The notes beneath the pieces were generated by a model that was not told the DNA's origin, did no database searches, and saw nothing but the letters and a program-made list of their open reading frames with translations. Below, one piece after another: positions 1-4,803 of a stretch of 6,314 nucleotides of DNA (within the stretch, counting starts at the first letter, position 1; every line of letters starts with the position of its first letter). The stretch spans positions 1 to 6,314 of the forward strand of contig JAUHZW010000122.1 of the NCBI GenBank assembly GCA_030425745.1, written 5' to 3'. The translations under genes and the position numbers were made by a program. The stretch comes from Actinomycetes bacterium (GTDB lineage: Bacteria > Actinomycetota > Actinomycetes > S36-B12).

Positions 1-100
1 CAAGGATGACGTCGCGCAGTGTCTCGGTGCCGAAGCTCGTGCGGAACGGGCGCACGAGCGGGATGTTCAGCCGGTGAATCCGGAAGCGCTCAATGGTCAT
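1..100 (-). CDS. N-succinylamino acid racemase / o-succinylbenzoate synthase-like enolase-superfamily enzyme (N-terminus only)
   Basis: Only the first 33 codons lie in the window; the gene runs off the left edge. The start of the product matches the capping-domain N-terminus of the MenC/NSAR branch of the enolase superfamily: a short strand, then I-P-L-x-x-P-F-x-T-S-F-G-T at residues 13-25, then a hydrophobic strand (DVIL). The catalytic lysines and metal ligands are not present here. The ATG overlaps the stop codon of the GNAT gene as ATGA, so translation is probably coupled, and it has its own Shine-Dalgarno sequence. Members of this branch make o-succinylbenzoate for menaquinone (MenC), racemise N-succinylamino acids, or do both. 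The GNAT and M20 neighbours favour the racemase role, and no other menaquinone gene is visible. Family call: fairly sure from a short segment; exact substrate: inference. Confidence 0.8.
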   Translation of the reverse strand, partial: MTIERFRIHRLNIPLVRPFRTSFGTETLRDVIL

Positions 101-903
101 GACGTCCTCTCCAACACATAGCCGCCGTGGTCGGCGACGCCGATGATCCGATAGCCATCAGCGAAAGCCCGCTGCAGGTTCCCGCGCACTCTCATGCGCC
201 AGTCCTGCGCTGCCGCAGGGTCCGCCGCACGCACGTCAACGATGTCCTCGGGCAGGGCTACCTCGATCACATCGCGGCCCGAAGCCTGCAGCCCGGCGAG
301 ATCCAGCGGTGCCAGCTCTCCCGCCATCGCCGCCGACACCCGGTCGGACTCCAGATGCCACCAGGCGAAGAGCCGGTCCGTGGCATCGCCGGAGTTGATG
401 CCGTCGTCCATCTCGCCGTAGAAGTCCGGCTCGAATCCGTCGACGTCGGCACCCAGCTTGATGAGGTTGAAGCGCGCATTGCGACGGACCAGCGGGTCGA
501 ACGTCCAGATGATCGTGTCGATCCCCACGCCCAAGGCCCAAACGCGTTGGTGCAGTTTCAGCGCTGTGCCGATGTGCTGGTTGCGGTAGGGAGTGAGGGC
601 GCCGGCCATGTGGGAGTGCAGATGGTCGTGCCAGACGCCGTCCTCCTGATGCCGGCCCGCGACACCGAAGGCGGCGCCGATCGGCCTGCCGTCTCGGTAT
701 GCGGCGCTGCAGTAGCCACCGGCGTGGACCAGGGCGCGCATGAGATTGCGGGGCAACTGCGTCGACCCGTCCGCCGAGGGCCAGACCTCGTCGAACACCC
801 ACTGCGCATCGGCGAGTTCACTAGGCTCGACGAGCAGCCGGACCTCGACGTCGGCCCGTTTCTCGGCCTCCCGGAGGTCGTCCTCGGCCCGTCGCACAGT
901 CAC
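97..903 (-). CDS. GNAT-superfamily acyltransferase of the COG3375 type, probable amino acid N-succinyltransferase
   Basis: The protein is 268 residues from the GTG at 903. The GNAT core lies at about residues 64-152: strands around GYCSAAY and GAAFGVAG, then H-L-H-S-H-M (94-99), the acyl-CoA-binding turn R-N-Q-H-I-G-T-A (107-114) with helix LKLHQR, and I-I-W-T-F-D-P-L-x-x-R-N-A-x-F-N (131-146). F-Y-G-E-M-D-D (161-167) and D-R-L-F-A-W-W (176-182) complete the COG3375 pattern. There is no signal peptide, so it should be cytoplasmic. In Geobacillus a GNAT protein encoded beside the N-succinylamino acid racemase transfers succinyl from succinyl-CoA to D-amino acids; the same role is inferred here. 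The frame stays open upstream to 1107, but that part is antisense to the M20 gene and reads as low-complexity Ser/Thr/Arg sequence. I chose GTG 903 because homology begins soon after it and a -10-like hexamer sits 6 nt before it; GTG 897 is the alternative. Confidence 0.88.
   Translation of the reverse strand: MTVRRAEDDLREAEKRADVEVRLLVEPSELADAQWVFDEVWPSADGSTQLPRNLMRALVHAGGYCSAAYRDGRPIGAAFGVAGRHQEDGVWHDHLHSHMAGALTPYRNQHIGTALKLHQRVWALGVGIDTIIWTFDPLVRRNARFNLIKLGADVDGFEPDFYGEMDDGINSGDATDRLFAWWHLESDRVSAAMAGELAPLDLAGLQASGRDVIEVALPEDIVDVRAADPAAAQDWRMRVRGNLQRAFADGYRIIGVADHGGYVLERTS
106..112 (-). promoter_or_regulatory. Shine-Dalgarno site of the racemase-like gene
   Basis: GGAGAGG on the minus strand, 5 nt before the ATG at 100. 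It lies inside the last codons of the GNAT gene, so the downstream gene can recruit ribosomes itself as well as by ATGA coupling. This supports the ATG at 100 as the true start. Confidence 0.75.
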
Positions 904-909
904 CGGGTC

Positions 910-915
910 ACCGTA
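910..915 (-). promoter_or_regulatory. Candidate -10 element for the GNAT gene (leaderless-type)
   Basis: TACGGT (TANNNT type) on the minus strand, exactly 6 nt before the GTG at 903, would place the transcript start at the start codon. No convincing -35 is seen. A weak GGTGA also precedes the GTG by 4 nt, so a leadered start is not excluded. Confidence 0.4.
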
Positions 916-923
916 GCGAGTAC

Positions 924-929
924 AGGAGG
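924..929 (+). promoter_or_regulatory. Shine-Dalgarno site of the M20 hydrolase gene
   Basis: AGGAGG, a perfect anti-SD match, ends 5 nt before the GTG at 935. It decides that start and shows that the M20 mRNA has a leader. Its promoter must therefore lie further left, within or against the first codons of the divergent GNAT gene. Confidence 0.85.
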
Positions 930-934
930 AGAGC

Positions 935-2044
935 GTGGCGGAGACAGCCCTGCTGGACCAGGCCCGCGAGCTGCTGCCCGCGATGGTCGATGCCGTCGAG
1001 GCACTCGTGACGGTGGAGTCGCCCAGCGAGGACGTGGATGCCTGCCGTGCCGTCGTCCAGGAGGCCATCGGGATCTTCGAAGGCTGGCTGCCCGAACCCG
1101 CACGCATCGAAGAGCACGAAGGACGCCCGGTGTGGCGATGGGGCGTCGCTCAGCCTCGCGTCCTGCTGCTCGGCCATCTCGACACGGTGTGGCCCATGGG
1201 GACGCTGGAGCGACTGTCGTTCACCAACGATGGCGAGCGCATCACCGGTCCCGGCTGCTTCGACATGAAGGCCGGCGTCGTGCAGGGCTGGGCTGCGATG
1301 GCGATGCTGGGTCTGACCGAGGCCGACGGCATCGGAATGCTGCTGACCACGGATGAGGAGATCGGCTCGCACTGCTCTCGGGCGTTGCTCGCTGAGGCGA
1401 GTGCGCTCGCTGAGGCTGTCCTCGTCCTGGAGCCCTCGGTTGACGGTGCTCTCAAGACATCGCGCAAGGGCACCAGTTGGTACGAGCTCGCGTTCACCGG
1501 CCGCGCGGCGCATGCGGGCCTCGACCCGGACAAGGGCATCAACGCGCTCCTCGCTGCATCCCGGCTCGCCCTCGATGCCAGTGCGTGGGCGGATGCGACA
1601 GAGGGCACGACGGTGACCCCGACGCTCATGTCCGCGGGCACAACCGCCAACACGGTTCCGGCCCACGCGTCGATGACGGTCGATGTGCGCGCATGGACCG
1701 CGGCTGAGCAGCAGCGGGTGGATGACGCCTTCCGTGCTTGGCAGCCCGGCTACGGCGCCGGGATGGAGATCGGCGGCGGCATCGACCGTCCGGCCCTGGA
1801 GCCGGCGTCGTCTGCGGATCTGTTCGAGCAGGCACGGGCCGCAGCCGAAGCACTTGGCCTGCCGACGCTCGAGGGCCGGGCAGTCGGCGGGGCCAGCGAC
1901 GGCAACATCACCGCGGCGGCCGGGCATCCGACCCTCGATGGGCTCGGCGCGGTGGGTGACGGCGCGCATGCGGATCACGAGTGGGTGAGCGTCCCCGCGA
2001 TGGCCGAGCGCGCCGCCCTCCTCGCCAAGCTTCTCCAGAGTTGA
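935..2044 (+). CDS. M20-family metallohydrolase, probable N-succinyl-L-amino acid desuccinylase
   Basis: The protein has 369 residues and no signal peptide. It shows the full two-zinc M20 set in order: G-H-L-D-T-V (80-85) with ligand H81 and catalytic-site D83; G-C-F-D-M-K-A-G (107-114) with bridging D110; T-T-D-E-E-I-G-S (138-145) with general base E141 and ligand E142; L-E-P-S (165-168) with E166 in the place of the Glu ligand of glutamate carboxypeptidase enzymes; and H345 in G-A-H-A-D-H-E near the C-terminus. The dimerisation (lid) domain lies at about 175-285 with A-H-A-G (192-195). It most resembles the carboxypeptidase G2-like branch of M20A, whose members cleave amide bonds of N-acylated amino acids and folates. 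The divergent racemase-like and GNAT genes suggest that N-succinyl-L-amino acids are the substrate (inference). A peptidase or other N-acyl amino acid hydrolase is the alternative. Confidence 0.9.
   Translation: MAETALLDQARELLPAMVDAVEALVTVESPSEDVDACRAVVQEAIGIFEGWLPEPARIEEHEGRPVWRWGVAQPRVLLLGHLDTVWPMGTLERLSFTNDGERITGPGCFDMKAGVVQGWAAMAMLGLTEADGIGMLLTTDEEIGSHCSRALLAEASALAEAVLVLEPSVDGALKTSRKGTSWYELAFTGRAAHAGLDPDKGINALLAASRLALDASAWADATEGTTVTPTLMSAGTTANTVPAHASMTVDVRAWTAAEQQRVDDAFRAWQPGYGAGMEIGGGIDRPALEPASSADLFEQARAAAEALGLPTLEGRAVGGASDGNITAAAGHPTLDGLGAVGDGAHADHEWVSVPAMAERAALLAKLLQS
1387..1416 (+). repeat. Short in-frame direct repeat inside the M20 gene
   Basis: GCTCGCTGAGGC occurs at 1387-1398 and again at 1405-1416, a period of 18 nt (six codons). 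It encodes L-A-E-A twice (residues 152-155 and 158-161) in the helix after the catalytic Glu motif. It is probably a small local duplication or helix-favouring codon bias. Confidence 0.4.
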
Positions 2045-2049
2045 GCCCG

Positions 2050-2055
2050 TACCCT
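2050..2055 (+). promoter_or_regulatory. Candidate -10 element for a small leaderless ORF
   Basis: TACCCT (TANNNT type) lies 6 nt before the ATG at 2062 and 5 nt after the M20 stop codon. The spacing is what a leaderless actinobacterial transcript would show. There is no Shine-Dalgarno sequence and no clear -35. Confidence 0.4.
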
Positions 2056-2061
2056 GCAGAT

Positions 2062-2172
2062 ATGGCGACTGCCGACGAGGAGCAGTTCTGCCGTGAGGCA
2101 GGTGAGCGGATCGAGCAGGCATTCGCCATGTGCTCGTTCGCGTCACTGCTGCACGGACAAGCCCGGTCCTAG
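2062..2172 (+). CDS. Possible 36-residue small protein of unknown function
   Basis: I do not recognise this product. It reads from an ATG preceded by a TANNNT-N6 element and ends at TAG. The first 20 residues are acidic and look helical (T-A-D-E-E-Q-F-C-R-E-A-G-E-R-I-E-Q-A). That resembles the first helix of XRE-type helix-turn-helix regulators (pattern F-x-R-E-x-G-x-R-I), but the rest of such a domain is missing. Two cysteines (residues 10 and 24) are present. It begins 17 nt after the M20 stop, and its stop overlaps that of the convergent antitoxin gene. It could be a genuine small leaderless protein, the stub of a truncated regulator, or a chance open frame. Confidence 0.3.
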   Translation: MATADEEQFCREAGERIEQAFAMCSFASLLHGQARS

Positions 2173-2477
2173 TTCGTCGCGACCGAACTCGATCCGCCGC
2201 CTGCGGAGCGCAAGGTCAGAGAATGTCTGAGTCTGGGTGCTCCGCCAAGAACGCTGTCGAGGTCGTGGCGAAGGCGTGATGGCTCGATCACTGGCGAATG
2301 AGCGAAGGCGGCCATGAAGCGCGCGCGGAAGCGACGCGGCCGATGCACAGGGATCAGTTCGGCGACCTCCCGCCCATCTCGCATGACCGTGAAGGTCTCA
2401 CCTCGCTCAAGAGCGTCCATGATCTCGGGCAACCGCATCCGCCGATCACGCTCACTGATGGACGGTCCTCTTGACAC
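2169..2477 (-). CDS. Phd/YefM-type (VapB-like) antitoxin without visible toxin
   Basis: The frame has 102 codons from a GTG. Residues 5-44 match the DNA-binding, dimerising N-terminal half of Phd/YefM antitoxins: P-S-I-S-E, then R-L-P-E-I-M-D-A-L-E-R-G-E-T-F-T-V-M-R-D-G-R-E-V-A-E-L-I-P-V. Residues 48-79 (R-F-R-A-R-F to R-H-D-L-D-S-V-L) match the toxin-binding tail common in actinobacterial antitoxins paired with PIN-domain (VapC) toxins. The last 20 or so residues are Ser/Arg/Gly-rich and look unlike the family, so the normal C-terminus may be lost or replaced. The usual position for the toxin gene, just downstream on the minus strand, holds only the 3' end of the M20 gene and the small ORF; no PIN-domain start (L-L-D-T-S pattern) is seen in any minus frame. 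The start is supported by TAGAGT 6 nt upstream and by homology beginning soon after it. It lies 42 nt after xpb. It may be a solitary repressor or a decayed remnant. Confidence 0.7.
   Translation of the reverse strand: MSRGPSISERDRRMRLPEIMDALERGETFTVMRDGREVAELIPVHRPRRFRARFMAAFAHSPVIEPSRLRHDLDSVLGGAPRLRHSLTLRSAGGGSSSVATN
2171..2189. repeat. Small inverted repeat at the convergent gene ends
   Basis: AGTTCG and CGAACT form a 6-bp stem around a 7-nt loop, directly beside the CTAG that contains both stop codons. It has no T-run on either side. It could act as a weak bidirectional terminator or be chance; no better terminator is visible between the M20 and antitoxin genes. Confidence 0.25.
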
Positions 2478-2483
2478 CCTTCA

Positions 2484-2489
2484 ACTCTA
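2484..2489 (-). promoter_or_regulatory. Candidate -10 element for the antitoxin gene
   Basis: TAGAGT on the minus strand, followed by 6 nt and the GTG at 2477, fits a leaderless start. The hexamer overlaps the palindrome AGGCCT (2489-2494), and a further palindrome TCGATCGA lies at 2512-2519. Phd-type antitoxins usually repress their own promoter by binding such sites, but operator function here is only a guess. Confidence 0.45.
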
Positions 2490-2519
2490 GGCCTGCGAGT
2501 CCCGTCACCGTTCGATCGA

Positions 2520-4166
2520 CTAGAGGGATTCGGCAATGTCCCCGGAGTCCACGATCCGGTACGCATACCCCTGCTCGGCGAGGAACCGCTGCCGATGCTG
2601 CGCGAAGTCTGCGTCCACCGTGTCCCGGGTGACGATCGAGTAGAAGTGGGCCGTGCGGCCGTCACCCTTGGGCCGCAGCACACGACCGAGGCGCTGCGCC
2701 TCCTCCTGCCGTGAACCGAAGGTCCCGCTCACCTGGATCGCGACGGCGGCCTCCGGCAGGTCGACCGAGAAGTTCGCGACCTTGCTGACGACGAGCACTC
2801 GGATCTCACCCTGGCGGAAGGACTCGAACAGCCGCTCGCGCTCCTTCACCGACGTCTCCCCCGTGATGACCGGTGCGTCGAGGTGCTCCCCCAACTCGGC
2901 AAGCTGATCGAGGTACTGGCCGATGACGAGCACCTGATCGTCCGGGTGCTGAGCGACGATCTGCTCGGTGACGCGCACCTTCTCCGCCGCGCACGAGGCC
3001 AGCCGGTAGCGGTCCTCCGGCTCGGCCATCGCATACGTCATGCGATCAGCATCGGGAAGCGAGATCCGCACCTCGACGCAGTCGGCCGGTGCGATGTAGC
3101 CCTGCGCCTCGATGTCCTTCCACGGTGCGTCGTATCGCTTGGGCCCGATGAGGGAGAAGACATCTCCCTCGCGACCGTCCTCGCGCACGAGCGTCGCCGT
3201 CAGGCCGAGTCGACGACGGGACTGGATGTCGGCCGTGAACCGGAAGATGGGTGCGGGCAGCAGGTGTACCTCGTCGTAGATGATCAGCCCCCAGTCACGG
3301 GAATCGAACACCTCCAGATGCGGGTAGATGCCCTGACGCTTGGTGGTCATCACCTGGTACGTCGCGATGGTGACGGGGCGGATCTCCTTGCGCGCTCCGG
3401 AGTACTCACCGATCTCGTCCGGCGTGAGCGTCGTGCGGCGCAGCAGCTCGTCACGCCACTGGCGCGCGGCGACGGTGTTCGTGACGAGGATGAGCGTCGT
3501 CGCCTGCGCCAACGACATCGCCAGGGCACCGACGATCGTCTTGCCCGAGCCACAGGGAAGGACGACGACGCCGGAGCCTCCGTGCCAGAACCCCTCGGCA
3601 GCCTCGGTCTGGTACGAGCGGGGCTGCCAGTCCTCGGCATCGAGGCCGATGGGGTGCTTCTCGCCGTCGACGTAGCCTGCGACGTCCTCCGCGGGCCAAC
3701 CGAGCTTCACCAGCGCCTGCTTGAGGTTGCCGCGCTCGCTGGGGTGGACGGCAACGGTGGTCTCATCGAACCGCGTGCCGAGCAGCGGCGCGACCTTCTT
3801 GCTGCGCAGCACCTCCTCCAGCACGGGCGCGTCGATCGACTGCAGCACCAGTCCGTGCACCGGATGGTTGTTGAGTTGCAGGCGCCCGTACCGCGCCATG
3901 GTCTCGGCGACGTCGATCAGCAGTGCGTGCGGCACGGGGTAGCGCGAGTAGGTCAGGAGGGTGTCGACGACCTGCTCGGCATCGTGTCCCGCGGCACGGG
4001 CATTCCACAGGCCCAGCGGTGTCAGCCGGTAGGTGTGGATGTGCTCCGGGGCCCGCTCGAGCTCCGCGAACGGCGCGATCGCCTTTCGGCAGTCGTCGGC
4101 CTGCTCATGGTCGACCTCGAGGAGCAGGGTCTTGTCGCTCTGGACGATCAGGGGGCCGTCGGACAC
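2520..4166 (-). CDS. xpb: DNA repair helicase XPB (Rad25/ERCC3 family)
   Basis: The protein has 548 residues, the length of mycobacterial XPB, and is recognisably colinear with it from S-D-G-P-L-I-V-Q-S-D to the end. It is a superfamily 2, 3'-to-5' ATP-dependent DNA helicase thought to unwind DNA in excision repair. The N-terminal damage-recognition-like region covers about residues 1-170. Helicase domain 1 carries the Q-like region R-S-Y-Q (183-186), Walker A G-S-G-K-T (206-210), V-T-N-T-V-A-A-R-Q-W (228-237), D-E-V-H (298-301), G-L-T-A-T (321-325) and the XPB-specific R-E-D (328-330). Helicase domain 2 carries S-K-V-A-N-F (461-466) and motif VI Q-R-L-G-R-V-L-R-P (491-499). All key residues are intact, so it should be active. 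The GTG start is set by the family N-terminus and by TAGGGT 7 nt upstream. It follows the YceI-like gene by 42 nt. No Bax1-type nuclease gene, the usual archaeal partner, is adjacent in the window. Confidence 0.97.
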   Translation of the reverse strand: MSDGPLIVQSDKTLLLEVDHEQADDCRKAIAPFAELERAPEHIHTYRLTPLGLWNARAAGHDAEQVVDTLLTYSRYPVPHALLIDVAETMARYGRLQLNNHPVHGLVLQSIDAPVLEEVLRSKKVAPLLGTRFDETTVAVHPSERGNLKQALVKLGWPAEDVAGYVDGEKHPIGLDAEDWQPRSYQTEAAEGFWHGGSGVVVLPCGSGKTIVGALAMSLAQATTLILVTNTVAARQWRDELLRRTTLTPDEIGEYSGARKEIRPVTIATYQVMTTKRQGIYPHLEVFDSRDWGLIIYDEVHLLPAPIFRFTADIQSRRRLGLTATLVREDGREGDVFSLIGPKRYDAPWKDIEAQGYIAPADCVEVRISLPDADRMTYAMAEPEDRYRLASCAAEKVRVTEQIVAQHPDDQVLVIGQYLDQLAELGEHLDAPVITGETSVKERERLFESFRQGEIRVLVVSKVANFSVDLPEAAVAIQVSGTFGSRQEEAQRLGRVLRPKGDGRTAHFYSIVTRDTVDADFAQHRQRFLAEQGYAYRIVDSGDIAESL

Positions 4167-4173
4167 GCATCAG

Positions 4174-4179
4174 ACCCTA
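4174..4179 (-). promoter_or_regulatory. Candidate -10 element for xpb (leaderless-type)
   Basis: TAGGGT on the minus strand lies 7 nt before the xpb GTG at 4166, with no Shine-Dalgarno sequence between. It falls in the 42-nt gap after the YceI-like gene, so xpb may be transcribed on its own as well as by read-through. No good -35 hexamer is seen. Confidence 0.45.
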
Positions 4180-4208
4180 TGCGGCCCGCCGGCAACTGGC
4201 TCGCCCGG

Positions 4209-4694
4209 TCAGGCCGGGCGCATGGCCAGCTTGGCCTCGACGTCGAACCCGAAGTCGTCAACGGTCCCCAGTCCCGGGAGTGGGATGTGCACCCGGCCCA
4301 CCTGGGCGCTGCCGGCGATGTCGATCTCCGCCATGGGATCCCCAGACGGGCCGATCGCGGTGATGGCGAGCGCCAGCGGCACCTCGATCGGGCCGCCCAC
4401 AGCGGAGCCCGCCACCGACCAGCCGATCTCGCTCGCCTGACCAGCCCCCTCGTAATCCAGCTCGTGAGCATTGTTCGAGGTGACGAGGCTGCGTGCCGCC
4501 GCCTGCAGCAGGAAGTTGCCGGTCTTCAGCTTCTCCAGCGCGAGTTTCAGCGTGAAGGTCACCGAGGTTTCCGCGATGGACAAAGAGCCGCCGACCACAG
4601 GCGCGGTGGCATCAATGCTCACGAGACCGATGCGCCCGCTGCGCAACCGCACATGGCCACCATCAACGTCGTGGACCACCCACTGCTCACTCAT
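4209..4694 (-). CDS. YceI-like (lipocalin-like fold) protein
   Basis: The protein has 161 residues from the ATG at 4694. It is made almost wholly of alternating beta-strand-like segments with one helix-like stretch (L-A-L-E-K-L-K-T-G-N-F-L-L-Q-A, about 53-67). The layout fits the YceI family: an opening strand H-V-R-L-R-S-G, a central region of the Si-T-x-N type, then a final half of the pattern V-x-G-x-x-x-G-G-P-x-x-V-P-L-A-L followed by two closing strands (V-G-R-V-H-I-P-L-P and F-G-F-D-V-E-A-K-L). YceI proteins bind isoprenoid or other amphiphilic ligands. E. coli YceI is periplasmic, but this one has no signal peptide or membrane segment, so a cytoplasmic location is expected. The frame is open upstream to 4820, but that would cross the groL terminator and the groL stop, so it is not coding. 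The function is unknown; the family call rests on pattern alone. Confidence 0.65.
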   Translation of the reverse strand: MSEQWVVHDVDGGHVRLRSGRIGLVSIDATAPVVGGSLSIAETSVTFTLKLALEKLKTGNFLLQAAARSLVTSNNAHELDYEGAGQASEIGWSVAGSAVGGPIEVPLALAITAIGPSGDPMAEIDIAGSAQVGRVHIPLPGLGTVDDFGFDVEAKLAMRPA

Positions 4695-4700
4695 GCGCAC

Positions 4701-4706
4701 ACTCTG
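4701..4706 (-). promoter_or_regulatory. Weak candidate -10 element for the YceI-like gene
   Basis: CAGAGT on the minus strand is one mismatch from TANNNT. It lies 6 nt before the ATG at 4694 and downstream of the groL hairpin, which is where a separate promoter for this gene would have to be. Confidence 0.3.
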
Positions 4707-4737
4707 GCACGCCCGCGCCGAATGTGAGCAGACATGC

Positions 4738-4773
4738 CGAAGGGGCGGGATCCTTTCGGATCCCGCCCCTTCG
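4738..4773 (-). terminator. Probable rho-independent terminator of groL
   Basis: A perfect 16-bp inverted repeat (arm CGAAGGGGCGGGATCC, 4738-4753, pairing with 4758-4773) encloses a 4-nt loop. On the minus strand the loop reads GAAA, a stable GNRA tetraloop closed by C-G, which suggests the hairpin serves the minus-strand groL transcript ending 30 nt upstream. No U-run follows, as is common for actinobacterial terminators. Confidence 0.85.
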
Positions 4774-4803
4774 TCTGGAAGAGAACTTCGCTTCTGACTG
4801 ACG

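Noticed and set aside
904..1107. An N-terminal extension of the GNAT protein to an ATG at 1107
   Set aside because: The extension is Ser/Thr/Arg-rich antisense of the M20 coding start and includes the M20 ribosome site; family homology starts only after residue 15 or so of the shorter form.
127..1356. A 409-codon open frame on the plus strand over the GNAT gene and the start of the M20 gene
   Set aside because: It is antisense to the clearly homologous GNAT gene and then out of frame with the M20 gene; no domain features.
908..2146. A 412-codon open frame on the minus strand across the M20 gene
   Set aside because: It is antisense to an M20 gene with every metal-site motif; the product is Arg/Gly/His-rich and unrecognisable.
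2045..2168. A toxin gene downstream of the antitoxin on the minus strand
   Set aside because: No minus frame shows the PIN-domain start pattern or a frame of useful length before the M20 gene is reached.
2173..2301. An in-frame open stretch after the small ORF's TAG, suggesting one nonsense-interrupted plus-strand gene
   Set aside because: It runs antisense to the conserved part of the antitoxin gene, the product is not recognisable, and 42 open codons are unremarkable at this GC content.
2883..4727. A 614-codon open frame on the plus strand, antisense to the YceI-like and xpb genes
   Set aside because: It is the mirror of two well-supported minus-strand genes, its product is Arg/Gly/Asp/Val-rich without family motifs, and long antisense frames are expected in GC-rich codon-biased DNA.
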